DNA of 64,000 bases from Acidisoma sp. PAMC 29798 (GTDB lineage: Bacteria; Pseudomonadota; Alphaproteobacteria; Acetobacterales; Acetobacteraceae): contig NZ_CP126994.1 of NCBI RefSeq assembly GCF_030252425.1, forward strand, positions 744,001-808,000. The letters run 5' to 3'. Positions 8,042-17,231 of this stretch are shown one piece after another. The notes beneath the pieces were generated by a model. That model did not search any database and had not been told where the DNA came from. It was given only the letters and a program-made list of their open reading frames with translations. The translations under genes were made by a program, and so were the position numbers. Each line of letters begins with the position of its first letter. Positions within the stretch are counted from its first letter, which is position 1.

Positions 8042-9715
8042 ATGCTGATGTCCATCGAGGAGAAGAAACTGCGCGGCCGGCGCGCGGTGGTGCTCGCGCT
8101 CAATCTCGTCAGTTGGGTCGGGTTTGGCCTGATCATGGCGCGCATCATTGGCGGACGTGGATGGTCCTGGGAAGGGGCGGTGATCCTGGCGCTGTTCCTG
8201 ATCGGCTTGCCCTGGACGCTGCTGGCCTTTTGGAACTCGCTCATCGGCTTCGTGATTCTCCGCTCCACGCAGGATGCGGCGGTATACACCAATCCGGCTT
8301 TGCAGGCGACGCCGGCCGATGCGCCGATCACCCTGCGCACTGCCATTTGCATCGCCATCCGCCATGAGAATGTCGCTCGCGTCGCAAACAATCTCGCCGC
8401 CATGCGACACAGTTTGGGCGCGCAGGACAAGTTCGAGTTCCATGTCCTCAGCGACAGCAGCCGGCCAGACATGTGCGCGGCGGAAGCGGCGGCGTTCGGG
8501 GGCGACCCTGACCTTCATTATCGCCGTCGTGCCATCAACACCGGCTATAAGGCCGGAAACCTGCGTGATTTTGCGCTGGCCCATCAGGGTCGGATCGATT
8601 GCATGCTTGCGCTCGATGCCGACAGCCTGATGTCGGGTGCCGCCATCCTGCGCCTCGCCCGTGTCATGCAAGCTAATCCGCGTCTCGGCATTCTGCAGAC
8701 GCTGGTCGTGGGGCGACCCGCCGCGAGCCCCTTCGCGCGCATCTTCCAGTTCGGCATGCGCCACGGCATGCGCACCCATACGGTAGGGATCGCCTGGTGG
8801 CAGGGGCCGAGCGGACCCTATTGGGGCCACAACGCCATCATCCGGCTGCGGCCCTTCGTCGATCATTGCGCGCTGCCGGTGCTGAGTGACCGTCTGCCGC
8901 TCGGCGGTCATGTCTTGAGCCATGATCAGGTCGAGGCGGCGCTGATGCGTGCGGGCGGTTTCGATGCGCGGGTCATCGCCGATGAATTCGGCAGTTGGGA
9001 GGAAAACCCGCCGCGCCTGCCCGATTTCATCCGGCGGGACCTGCGGTGGTGCCAGGGCAACCTGCAATACCTGCGCCTGATTGGTGGATTGAAGCTGCGG
9101 CCGATGGGCCGCTTCCAGCTCGTCAACGCCATCGCCATGTATGCCGGTGCGCCGACATCAATCGTGATGCTGACGGTGGGACTGCTCAACGGGTTACATG
9201 GCGCGCGGGGCCATATTCCCGAAAGCCTCGCCTTCGGCCTCTATTTCGGCATGTTGGCGCTGGGTTTTGCGCCGCGCCTGCTCGGCGTCTGCGACGTTTT
9301 GCTGCGCCCGGCCGAGCGCCGGCGCTGGGGCGGCGCCGCGCGGCTACTGGCGGGGGCTGTGGCGGACGGGCTTTTCACCCTCATGATCGGTCCGGTGATG
9401 ATGGTGGCGCAGACGCGCTTCATCGTCGGCCTCGTCTTCGGCCAGCGCATCATTTGGGAAGCGCAGCAGCGGGACGACGATATCGTGCCGCTCGCTGAGG
9501 CGGTGCGCGGCTTGTGGCCGCAACTGCTGCTCGGCCTGTGCTTCGCTGCGGGCCTGTGGAAGCTGGCGCCGGGCGCCTTGCCCTGGGCATTGCCGACGCT
9601 CGCCGGCTCCCTGCTCGCCATCCCCTTCGCCTGCGTCACGGCCATGCCGCGCCTCGGGCGTTGGATGCAGCGGACAGGGCTTTGCGCCGTGCCGGGCGGA
9701 GACGATATCGGCTAA
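8042..9715 (+). CDS. mdoH: Glucans biosynthesis glucosyltransferase (MdoH/OpgH type)
   Basis: A 557-residue inner-membrane processive GT2 enzyme that uses UDP-glucose to make osmoregulated periplasmic glucans. Two N-terminal membrane segments (about residues 14-75) precede the cytoplasmic catalytic domain, which has NTGYKAGNLRDFA, the metal-binding LDADSLMSG, and the strongly conserved runs FQFGMRHGMRTHT, WWQGPSGPYWGHNA, LGGHVLSHDQVEAALMR and DLRWCQGNLQYL. C-terminal membrane segments follow. It is shorter than E. coli OpgH, and no mdoG neighbour is present. The ATG at 8042 is followed by another ATG at 8048; neither has a strong Shine-Dalgarno. The stop codon overlaps cydX on the other strand. 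Confidence 0.9.
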   Translation: MLMSIEEKKLRGRRAVVLALNLVSWVGFGLIMARIIGGRGWSWEGAVILALFLIGLPWTLLAFWNSLIGFVILRSTQDAAVYTNPALQATPADAPITLRTAICIAIRHENVARVANNLAAMRHSLGAQDKFEFHVLSDSSRPDMCAAEAAAFGGDPDLHYRRRAINTGYKAGNLRDFALAHQGRIDCMLALDADSLMSGAAILRLARVMQANPRLGILQTLVVGRPAASPFARIFQFGMRHGMRTHTVGIAWWQGPSGPYWGHNAIIRLRPFVDHCALPVLSDRLPLGGHVLSHDQVEAALMRAGGFDARVIADEFGSWEENPPRLPDFIRRDLRWCQGNLQYLRLIGGLKLRPMGRFQLVNAIAMYAGAPTSIVMLTVGLLNGLHGARGHIPESLAFGLYFGMLALGFAPRLLGVCDVLLRPAERRRWGGAARLLAGAVADGLFTLMIGPVMMVAQTRFIVGLVFGQRIIWEAQQRDDDIVPLAEAVRGLWPQLLLGLCFAAGLWKLAPGALPWALPTLAGSLLAIPFACVTAMPRLGRWMQRTGLCAVPGGDDIG

Positions 9716-9834
9716 TGCTCGACGTGCAATTCCTCACCTTCGTCGAGGGGCATGTCGAACTCATGCCACAAGCCGTTCACGACACCGAAGAGCACCGCGA
9801 GACCGACGCCGAGAACCCAGGCGAAATACCACAT
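9712..9834 (-). CDS. cydX: Cytochrome bd oxidase small subunit CydX
   Basis: A 40-residue protein with one membrane helix: it begins MWYFAWVLGVGLAV and continues VNGLWHEFDM, which matches the CydX/YbgT family closely (start MWYF.W.LG, then W-E after the helix). CydX binds CydAB and stabilises the haem site of the quinol oxidase. The ATG lies 12 bases after the cydB stop codon, so it is the third gene of cydABX. Its TAG overlaps the mdoH stop region on the opposite strand (9712-9715). It is too short for ordinary gene calling. Confidence 0.9.
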   Translation of the reverse strand: MWYFAWVLGVGLAVLFGVVNGLWHEFDMPLDEGEELHVEH

Positions 9835-9845
9835 GATCCGGATCC

Positions 9846-11003
9846 TCAGTAAAAGTCTGGGTTTGTTGCCACGTCATGCGTCGTTACCTTGCCCCACATG
9901 ACCCGGTACACCCAGGCCGTGTAGAGTAAGACGAGGGGTAGGAAGATGATCGTGGAGATCAGCATGATGAAGAGTGTCGTCAGGCTGGACGACCCATTCC
10001 AGACCGTGATACTGGAATGGGCGTCGATCGAACTCGGCAGGATGTACGGAAACATCGACAGTCCGACAGTCGCGATGATGCCGAAGGTCGAAAGCGCCGA
10101 ACCGACCAGGGCCGCACCTTCGTACCGCCGACGAATGCCAATCAAGGCGAAACCGGCACCGACGAAGCCCAGGACAGGCGCGATCAGAAACCACGGATGC
10201 AGGCCGTAATTCGCAAGCCAGGCGCCAACCTGTCGCACGCTTTCCGTGTGCAGCGGATTGGAGGGGCCGTCGACGGCGGTCGCGACCGTGATGTGATAGC
10301 CGATGGCGCCGTACGCGACCCACAAGCCGCCAAGTGCGAACAATACCGGCGAGAGGATTGCGGCGCAGGTGCCAACCGTGCGGGCGCGGGTGTTCACCGT
10401 TCCAGACTCGGTCTTCACGGACAGGAAGGCGCTTCCGTGCAGCACGACCATGGCAACCGAGAGCAGACCGCAGAGCAACGCGAAGGGCGAGAACAATTGG
10501 AGCAGGCTGCCATCATAGAAATTCCGCAAGTCGCTGTCGTAGCGAAAGGGAATGCCCAGCAGTGTATTGCCGACCGCAACGCCGAAGACCAGCGGGGGCA
10601 CCACGCCGCCGATAAACAGCGCCCAGTCCCAGCTTGAACGCCACAGCGCGCCGGGACGCTTGGATCGGTATTTGAAGCCGACCGGCCGCAGAATAAGCGA
10701 AGCCAGGAGCAGGAACATCGCGAGATAGAAGCCCGAGAAGCTCACCGCATAGACCAGAGGCCATGCCGCGAAAATCGCGCCGCCGCCGAGGATGAACCAG
10801 ACCTGGTTGCCTTCCCAGGTCGGCCCCACCGTGTTGATTATCATCCGGCGTTCCGCGTCATTGCGGCCGACGAAGGGCAGCAAGGTCGCGACGCCAAAAT
10901 CCCAGCCATCCGTCAGCGCGAAGCCGATGAGCAGGATGCCCATCAGCGCCCACCAGATGACGCGCAGGGTCATGTAGTCGAGAGGAATGTCGCTGGCACT
11001 CAT
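9846..11003 (-). CDS. cydB: Cytochrome bd ubiquinol oxidase subunit II
   Basis: A 385-residue polytopic membrane protein, subunit II of the cytochrome bd oxidase, which passes electrons from quinol to oxygen without pumping protons and works at low oxygen. Recognisable segments are GFALTDGWDFGVATLLPF near residue 27, TVGPTWEGNQVWFILGGG, and the late FLPLVLLYTAWVYRVMWGKV. Length agrees with E. coli CydB (379). It lies 15 bases after cydA and 12 bases before cydX, so the three genes are co-transcribed. Confidence 0.97.
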   Translation of the reverse strand: MSASDIPLDYMTLRVIWWALMGILLIGFALTDGWDFGVATLLPFVGRNDAERRMIINTVGPTWEGNQVWFILGGGAIFAAWPLVYAVSFSGFYLAMFLLLASLILRPVGFKYRSKRPGALWRSSWDWALFIGGVVPPLVFGVAVGNTLLGIPFRYDSDLRNFYDGSLLQLFSPFALLCGLLSVAMVVLHGSAFLSVKTESGTVNTRARTVGTCAAILSPVLFALGGLWVAYGAIGYHITVATAVDGPSNPLHTESVRQVGAWLANYGLHPWFLIAPVLGFVGAGFALIGIRRRYEGAALVGSALSTFGIIATVGLSMFPYILPSSIDAHSSITVWNGSSSLTTLFIMLISTIIFLPLVLLYTAWVYRVMWGKVTTHDVATNPDFY

Positions 11004-11018
11004 GATGCTGGTCCTTTC

Positions 11019-12587
11019 TCAAGCCGCCATCGGCGTGGCGGGAAGGGCGACGGGCAAGGGCGCGGGATCTTCATGCACGGCATAGGGACCGCGCCGCACC
11101 GTGCGCAGGATCAAGCCGAATTCGACCACGGCGAGCGTGCCGTAGAGGAGCGTGAAGCCGACGATGGTGGCCCAAAGCGCGCCTCGGCTGAGCGAGGAGG
11201 CGGCGAGACCCGTTGGCAGCACACCGTCGATCGCCCATGGCTGGCGGCCGAATTCTGCGATGACCCAGCCTAGCTCGGTTGAGATCCATGGCAGTGGAAT
11301 GCTGAGGGCGGCGATCCACAGGAACCAGCGTACATTGTAGCGTCGCAGGCTGCTCAGGATGAAGGCCGTCGCAAACAGCAGGATGAAGAACATACCGAGG
11401 CCGGCCATGATGCGGAAAGACCAGAACATGACGGGCACATCCGGCACCGTATCCCAGGCGGCATCGGTGATCTGTTGCGCCGTCGCGATGGTGGGATCGG
11501 GCATGGTTCGCTTGAGCAGCAGCGCATAGCCGAGATCCGCGCCATGAAGTTTCAGCGTGCCGAGCGCGGCGGCATCAGTTGGCGTCTGTTTCAACACCTG
11601 CACGGCCGCATAGGCGAGCAGGCCGGATTCGATCTTGTCCCGGTTTGACAGCACAAGCTCGGACATGCCGGTGATCTGCGTATCCAGGCTGCGCGTGCCG
11701 ATGAGGCCCAGAACCCAGGGAATATGCACCGCATAGCGCGTGGTATGCGTGGCCATATCCGGCCAACCAACGAGCGTGATGCCTGCCGGCGCAGGCTCGG
11801 TATGCCAGGCGGCTTCGATGGCCGCGAGTTTCATCTTCTGGTTTTCGCCGATCGTATAGCCGCTCTCATCGCCGAGCACGACGACGGAGAGGGAGGCGGC
11901 GAGGCCGAAGGCGGAGGCGACGATCATCGAGCGTCGCGCGAAGGCGACGTGATGGCCACGCAGCAGGTAGATCGCCGAAATTCCCAGCACGGCCATGGAT
12001 GCGATGACATAGCCGGCGCTGACGGTATGGACGAACTTCGCCTGTGCGGTCGGGTTGAACAGCACGGCGTAGAAGTCCGTCACTTCCATACGCATCGTCT
12101 GCGGATTAAAGCGCGCGCCGACAGGATTCTGCATCCAGCCATTGGCGATGAGAATCCAGAGCGCGGACAGATTGGTGCCGAGCGCCACCATGAAGGTGAC
12201 GAACAGATGGCCGGGCTTGGATAGCCGCTGCCAGCCGAAGAACATCAACCCGACGAAGGTGGCTTCGAGGAAGAAGGCCATCAGCCCCTCGATCGCCAGC
12301 GGTGCGCCGAAGATGTCACCGGCATAGCGCGAGAAATATGACCAGTTGGTGCCGAACTCGAATTCCATCGTGAGACCGGTCGCGACGCCGAGGACGAAAT
12401 TTATGCCGAAGATCACGCCCCAGAAACGCGTAATGGTGCGCCAGATCGGGCGTCCGCTCATCACATAGATGCTCTCCATAATGACCAGCATGAAGGACAT
12501 GCCGAGCGTCAGGGGCACGAACAGAAAGTGATACAGTGCGACCAGCGCAAATTGGAGTCGTGAAAGGTCGACGATGCCGGGATCCAT
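11019..12587 (-). CDS. cydA: Cytochrome bd ubiquinol oxidase subunit I
   Basis: A 522-residue subunit I holding the three haems and the quinol site. Ligands align with E. coli: His20 (ALYHFLFVPLTLGM) and His187 (KFVHTVSAGY) for haems b595/b558, Met394 (FRIM) for b558, and Glu100/Glu108 in IEGLMAFFLE. The quinol loop contains GDESGYTIGENQKMKLAAIE and is of the long type, as in E. coli. The C-terminal part keeps GRQPWAI and VLPT. The gene is divergent from cydDC; the FNR box at 12665-12678 lies 78 bases upstream of its ATG, so induction under low oxygen is expected. Confidence 0.97.
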   Translation of the reverse strand: MDPGIVDLSRLQFALVALYHFLFVPLTLGMSFMLVIMESIYVMSGRPIWRTITRFWGVIFGINFVLGVATGLTMEFEFGTNWSYFSRYAGDIFGAPLAIEGLMAFFLEATFVGLMFFGWQRLSKPGHLFVTFMVALGTNLSALWILIANGWMQNPVGARFNPQTMRMEVTDFYAVLFNPTAQAKFVHTVSAGYVIASMAVLGISAIYLLRGHHVAFARRSMIVASAFGLAASLSVVVLGDESGYTIGENQKMKLAAIEAAWHTEPAPAGITLVGWPDMATHTTRYAVHIPWVLGLIGTRSLDTQITGMSELVLSNRDKIESGLLAYAAVQVLKQTPTDAAALGTLKLHGADLGYALLLKRTMPDPTIATAQQITDAAWDTVPDVPVMFWSFRIMAGLGMFFILLFATAFILSSLRRYNVRWFLWIAALSIPLPWISTELGWVIAEFGRQPWAIDGVLPTGLAASSLSRGALWATIVGFTLLYGTLAVVEFGLILRTVRRGPYAVHEDPAPLPVALPATPMAA

Positions 12588-12664
12588 CGGATAAGCCGCT
12601 CCTGATCTGTCCCCGCCGAAGGGCCGAGGTTGCCCTTCCGTAATCTGAAGGTGCGGGCTTGGCC

Positions 12665-12678
12665 TTGATTTGGATCAA
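12665..12678. promoter_or_regulatory. Perfect FNR/Anr-type box between cydA and cydD
   Basis: TTGATTTGGATCAA is an exact match to the FNR consensus TTGAT-N4-ATCAA. The symmetry extends to CCTTGAT/ATCAAGG (12663-12680). It sits in the 125-base region between the divergent cydA (start 12587) and cydD (start 12713). The distance to cydA suits an activator at about -41.5 with a 40-base leader; at cydD the box is only 35 bases from the ATG. An FNR/FixK/Anr-type regulator would be the binder; none is encoded in this window. Confidence 0.85.
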
Positions 12679-12712
12679 GGCCTGCGCGGCCGCCCTGCGG
12701 CACCTTGCGCTC

Positions 12713-14374
12713 ATGGCACATGACGCTTCGGATCCATTGAAGGCACAACGCCGCGCCTGGTTGAAGGCGGTGGCGGCCGGTGGCGGCCGCAACAGCCGCA
12801 TGGCGGGTTGGATGCTCATCCTCGACAGTCTCGCCGCCATCGGTTTCGCGGCGGCGCTCGCCTTCGGGTTAACCAGTCTGCCGCATGGTCTCAATGCCGC
12901 CTTGCCCTGGCTCATCCTCGGCGTCGCGAGTGCCGCCGCGCGCGGTGTGTGCGGCTTGATGTCGGCGCGTTTTGGCGCGGCGGCCGCGCGGGTCGCGAAG
13001 GCCGCGTTGCGGGACCGCATCGTGCGCGCGACATTGGCATTGCCCATTGGCTCTCGGCCCGCGACCGGCGCGCTGATGACGGCGGCGATCGACAAGGTGG
13101 AAACGCTGGATGGCTATATCGCCCGTTTCCTGCCGGCGAAAACGGCGGTTGCGGGCACATTGCTCGTGTTGATCGCGGCGGCATGGGCGAGCCTCGTCGG
13201 GGCCGCGATTCTCGCCTTCACCATGCTGCCGTTTGTGGTGCTTATGATCCTGGCCGGCGGGGCGGCTGCGGATAAGGCGCGCGCGCAGTTCGTGGCGATG
13301 ATGCGCCTTGGCGCGCTCTTCGCGGACCGCATGCGTATCCTGCCGCTGGTGCTGGTTTTCCAGGCGGAGGACGCGGAAACGCAGCGGCTGACGGTGGCGG
13401 CGGATGAGCTACGCCGACGCACCATGGGTGTGCTGCGCATCGCCTTCATCAGCTCCGCCGGATTGGAGTTCTTCGCTGCCCTGTCGGTCGCCCTCGTCGC
13501 CGTCTATGTCGGCTTCAATTTGCTCGGGCTGCTGCCATCCTTCGTGCCGGAGCATCTGGTGCTCGGCCGCGCCTTCTTCGTGCTGGCTTTGGCGCCGGAA
13601 TTCTATGCTCCGCTGCGTCGCATGGCTGCCGCCTATCACGACCGCCAGGCAGCCGAGACGGTGGCGGATGGTTTGATGGCGCTGGAAGCGATGGCGCCAG
13701 TTGCAGACATCGTAGCGCCTCGCTTGACCACGCCGCCGCGCATTCGCTTCGACCATGTCGGGTTGCGCTATCCCGGCGAAGACCGCGCGGCGCTCGCCGA
13801 TTTGCACATCGATGTCGCACCCGGGCAAATCCTGGCCCTAGTAGGGCCGAGCGGTGTTGGCAAGACAACGGCGCTAAACCTGTTGCTCTGCCTGATGCCG
13901 CCATCGCATGGCGACATCACCATTGATGGTGCGCGTCTCTCGGACATGGGCGCATTGACGGCGTCGGTGTCCTGGATCGGCCAGGTGCCGGTGATCATGC
14001 CGGCCAGCATCGCCGCGAATATCGCGCTCTCCCGACCCGATGCGATACGCGCCGACATCGCAGCGGCGGCGGAACAGGCAGGCCTGGGCGCCATGCTCGC
14101 CGGTCGGCCGGAGGGGCTCGACACGATCCTTAATGAGCGTGGCAGCGGGCTTTCGGGCGGCGAGCGCCAGCGCATTGCCTTGGCGCGCGCGCTGCTCAAG
14201 CCGTCATCGATTCTGCTCATGGATGAGCCGACCGCGCATGTCGATGCGATGGCGGAAGGCGCGTTGATCGCCGCCATCAAGCGTGGTGCGCGGGGGCGCA
14301 CGACGGTGATCGCCACGCATTCCGAGCGTCTGGCGGCGATCGCCGACACCGTCTTGCGATTGGAAATGGCATGA
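12713..14374 (+). CDS. cydD: Thiol reductant ABC exporter subunit CydD (copy 1)
   Basis: A 553-residue half-transporter with an N-terminal membrane domain (to about residue 320) and a C-terminal ATPase domain: Walker A LVGPSGVGKTTALN, signature GLSGGERQRIALARAL and Walker B ILLMDEPTAH. CydDC exports glutathione or cysteine and is needed to assemble cytochrome bd. ATG 12713 (MAHDASD) was chosen; the longer frame from 12659 would start on a TTG and run across the FNR box. It overlaps cydC by ATGA and is divergent from cydABX, so the oxidase and its assembly factor share one control region. Confidence 0.9.
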   Translation: MAHDASDPLKAQRRAWLKAVAAGGGRNSRMAGWMLILDSLAAIGFAAALAFGLTSLPHGLNAALPWLILGVASAAARGVCGLMSARFGAAAARVAKAALRDRIVRATLALPIGSRPATGALMTAAIDKVETLDGYIARFLPAKTAVAGTLLVLIAAAWASLVGAAILAFTMLPFVVLMILAGGAAADKARAQFVAMMRLGALFADRMRILPLVLVFQAEDAETQRLTVAADELRRRTMGVLRIAFISSAGLEFFAALSVALVAVYVGFNLLGLLPSFVPEHLVLGRAFFVLALAPEFYAPLRRMAAAYHDRQAAETVADGLMALEAMAPVADIVAPRLTTPPRIRFDHVGLRYPGEDRAALADLHIDVAPGQILALVGPSGVGKTTALNLLLCLMPPSHGDITIDGARLSDMGALTASVSWIGQVPVIMPASIAANIALSRPDAIRADIAAAAEQAGLGAMLAGRPEGLDTILNERGSGLSGGERQRIALARALLKPSSILLMDEPTAHVDAMAEGALIAAIKRGARGRTTVIATHSERLAAIADTVLRLEMA

Positions 14375-15990
14375 CCGTTCTCGGCACCCTCATCGCTGCC
14401 GAGCGGCGGCGGCAAAGGCGCGGTCTCGCCCTCGCGGCTTTGGCGGCAGCGGTCGTGACCTCCGCTTCCGTGCTGCTGCTCGGCCTGTCCGGTTGGTTCA
14501 TCACTGGCGCCGCCTTGGCCGGTATCGCGGGTCCGGTCGTCGCCAGCGCCTTCAACTATATGCTGCCCGCCGTCGGCATCCGCTTGTTCGCGATCCTGCG
14601 CACAGGCGGACGTTACGTGGAGCGGGTCGCAGGGCATGAGGCGGCGTTCCGTGCCCTCGCGCGTCTGCGTCCGGCACTGTTTCGCGCTATCCTTGCTGCA
14701 CCCGTCGCTACGGCTTTGGGTCTGACCGTGGGCGATGCCTCGATGCGCATGGTGCAGGATGTGGACGCCATCGAGGCGCGTTTCGTGCGCCTCTCTGCGC
14801 CCTGGGGTGCGGTGGCCGGCCTCATTGCCGGCATGGCGCTGCTCATTCCCGCCGGCATCGCGCCTGCTGTGGCGACGCTGCTTGTGCTGGCAATGGCCGT
14901 GGTCGCGACATGGTTTTTGGCGCGGGCGTCCGAGACTTCGGGTCGTGCCGTGCAGCGCGCCAATGCGCGCCTCAAGCAGGAATACGCCACGATCGCCGCG
15001 GCCTCCGCCGAATTGCGTGCCTATGGCCTCGGCGATTGGGCCGCGACGCGTATTGCCACCGAAGGCGAGGCGCTGTTGACGGCGCAAGCCCGTGTCACGG
15101 CCTGGGGCGGCTGGTTCGCGCTCGTGCAGGGCGCGGCGCCGGGTATCGCCGCCATGGCGGCGCTTAGCTTGAGCGTGCATGCGCCGCTGCCATTGGCGGC
15201 GATGGCGGCCTTGGGTGCGGCGATGACCGTGGAGGGTGCCGGCGCCTGGCTGCGAGGATTTGAAGTGCGCGGAAGCCTCGCGGAATCCGAGGTGCGGCTC
15301 GATGCGGTCTTGAGCGCGACCGTTCCCGTGGTCACGCCACAAACCATGCGCGATCCGCCGGACATTGCGCTGTCATCGGCGCACTTCGTGCCGGGCACCA
15401 TCGTCGGGCTGAGCGCGCCCTCCGGCAGCGGCAAGACGACGCTGCTGGAGCGGTTGGTGGGTCTGCGCGTCAGCGGCGACGCGCCCATCGCGGTCGGCGG
15501 CGTCGACATCGCCGAAGCGTCGACTGCTCAACTGCGGGCCTGCTTCGCCTATGCGCCGCAGGATGCGGCGCTGCTCTCGGGCACTGTGCGCGAAAACCTG
15601 TCGCTCGCGAGCCCTGCTGCGACGGAGGCGGAACTATGGGCCGCGTTGCAGGATGCTTGCCTGGATGAGCGTGTGAGGGGATTGCCTGCTGGCCTGGAGA
15701 GCTGGGTGGGTGAGAATGGCGCAGCCCTTTCGGGGGGCGAGCGTCGTCGTCTCGGCCTGGCGCGTGCCTATTTGCGCGACGCGCCCTGGATGTTGCTGGA
15801 TGAGCCGACCGCCGGCCTTGACCTTATGACCGAGAGCCGGGTGATCGAAGCATTGCGGGCACGACTGGCGCGCAGCGGGCAGGGCGCCCTGATCGTGTCG
15901 CACCGTCCTGCACCTTTGGCGATCTGCCATGTGGTGCAGCACGGTGTGGACGGCCCCGCCGTCGCGGTCCCGTTAGGCGTCGCCGCCTGA
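14371..15990 (+). CDS. cydC: Thiol reductant ABC exporter subunit CydC (copy 1)
   Basis: The 539-residue partner of CydD. The membrane domain includes LRTGGRYVERVAGHEA, a CydC-like segment. The ATPase domain has Walker A LSAPSGSGKTTLLE, signature ALSGGERRRLGLARAY and Walker B WMLLDEPTAGLD. It starts inside the cydD stop codon (ATGA, 14371-14374), so the two halves of the heterodimer are translated together. It converges with the cytochrome gene at 15996, leaving only five bases. Confidence 0.9.
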   Translation: MTVLGTLIAAERRRQRRGLALAALAAAVVTSASVLLLGLSGWFITGAALAGIAGPVVASAFNYMLPAVGIRLFAILRTGGRYVERVAGHEAAFRALARLRPALFRAILAAPVATALGLTVGDASMRMVQDVDAIEARFVRLSAPWGAVAGLIAGMALLIPAGIAPAVATLLVLAMAVVATWFLARASETSGRAVQRANARLKQEYATIAAASAELRAYGLGDWAATRIATEGEALLTAQARVTAWGGWFALVQGAAPGIAAMAALSLSVHAPLPLAAMAALGAAMTVEGAGAWLRGFEVRGSLAESEVRLDAVLSATVPVVTPQTMRDPPDIALSSAHFVPGTIVGLSAPSGSGKTTLLERLVGLRVSGDAPIAVGGVDIAEASTAQLRACFAYAPQDAALLSGTVRENLSLASPAATEAELWAALQDACLDERVRGLPAGLESWVGENGAALSGGERRRLGLARAYLRDAPWMLLDEPTAGLDLMTESRVIEALRARLARSGQGALIVSHRPAPLAICHVVQHGVDGPAVAVPLGVAA

Positions 15991-15995
15991 CGGCA

Positions 15996-17231
15996 TCACG
16001 ACCCGCCGAAAGGCGGTCCGCTTTTCGCATCGGGCGATTGCCGGGCATCGCCGATCTGTTTTGGCGTCACCTGACCCTGGCGGGCGCTGAACTGGCCGAT
16101 GACGTAATTAGCGGCAGCCGCGAGTTCCTCGTTAGTATAGGCGCCCGTGAACCGATGCATGAACATCAGGCCGTGATCGGTGTCGATCTGGCTGCCGTTC
16201 GCCAACACCTGCACCATGTTGATGGCCGTCACGTCGCCGGTACTATGCGAACCACCCAGTGCGGCCCAGGGTGATTGCCGTCCGGTGCCGTTCGGCAGAT
16301 GGCATCCGGCGCAGGCCCGGATGAAGATATGCTCCCCGAGCGACGCCGTCGTGATGGGCGTAACGGTCGCGGGCACGGCGCCCGGCCCATCCGACCGCGC
16401 GGGAATGCTGCGAAGATAGGTCACCATCGCGGCGATATCGTCCGGCTTCAGATAGCGCAGGCTGTATTCCACGGCCTCCGCCATGGGGCCGGAGGCCGGG
16501 CCATGGCCGGGCGCCTTGCCGGTCGAGAGGTATTCCGCCAAGGCGCCGTCGGACCAGGCGCCGAGGCCATGAACGGGGTCATTGGTCAGGTTATAGGCAA
16601 GCCAATTGGCTTGCACGGCACCGGCGAATTGCCGCCCACTTTTCGCCTGCATGAAGTTGCGGGGCGTGTGGCATTCGCCGCAATGGCCCAGAGCCTCGAC
16701 CAGATAGGCACCGCGATTCCACGCCGCCGATTGCGAGGCATCGGTTTGCAGGCGCGAATCTGGGTTGTTGACGAGGTTCCAAAACACCATCAGCCAGCGC
16801 TGGTTGAAGGGGAAGCCAAAGTTGTTGGGCCGCGCTTCGGCATGAACCGCCGGCAGCGTGAAGAGATAGGCCTTGATCGACAGAGCGTCGTCATCGCTCA
16901 TCTTGGTATAGGACGGATAGGGCATCGCCGGGTACAGATGCTGCCCGCGACGGCCGACGCCACGATGAATGACGCGCAGCCATTGCGCATCGGTGTATTG
17001 CCCAATCCCCGTCTCGGCATCCGGGGTGATATTGGGCGAGTAGAGCACGCCGAAAGGCAGTTTGAATTCACGACCGCCAGCGAAGGCGGTGCCGTTTGGC
17101 ATGGTGTGGCAAGCGGCGCAATCGGCCGCCCGCGTCAGGTATTCGCCGCGCTGAACAAGATCGGACGGCGCTGCCTGGGCGACGACGGGAAGCCCGATCG
17201 TCAATGCGAGGGCGAGCAGAAAACGCCTCAT
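15996..17231 (-). CDS. Three-haem c-type cytochrome, electron acceptor of the adjacent Mo dehydrogenase
   Basis: A 411-residue periplasmic cytochrome with a signal peptide (residues 1-20, cut near AQA-AP) and three CXXCH haem sites: CAACH at 38-42, CGECH at 184-188 and CAGCH at 307-311. The three-domain layout is that of the cytochrome subunits of alcohol, gluconate and aldehyde dehydrogenases of acetic acid bacteria. Its ATG overlaps the stop of the molybdenum large subunit by four bases. It probably passes electrons from that enzyme to ubiquinone or a terminal oxidase. No membrane anchor is obvious beyond the signal peptide. Confidence 0.88.
   Translation of the reverse strand: MRRFLLALALTIGLPVVAQAAPSDLVQRGEYLTRAADCAACHTMPNGTAFAGGREFKLPFGVLYSPNITPDAETGIGQYTDAQWLRVIHRGVGRRGQHLYPAMPYPSYTKMSDDDALSIKAYLFTLPAVHAEARPNNFGFPFNQRWLMVFWNLVNNPDSRLQTDASQSAAWNRGAYLVEALGHCGECHTPRNFMQAKSGRQFAGAVQANWLAYNLTNDPVHGLGAWSDGALAEYLSTGKAPGHGPASGPMAEAVEYSLRYLKPDDIAAMVTYLRSIPARSDGPGAVPATVTPITTASLGEHIFIRACAGCHLPNGTGRQSPWAALGGSHSTGDVTAINMVQVLANGSQIDTDHGLMFMHRFTGAYTNEELAAAANYVIGQFSARQGQVTPKQIGDARQSPDAKSGPPFGGS

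Noticed and set aside
6621-8048. 475-codon plus-strand frame opposite the PTPS-like and MDR genes
   Set aside because: Shadow frame caused by high GC; the minus-strand proteins carry recognisable motifs and tight gene spacing.
13768-15342. 524-codon minus-strand frame across cydD and cydC
   Set aside because: It crosses two well-supported ABC genes, and its translation is low-complexity Arg/Gly/His sequence.
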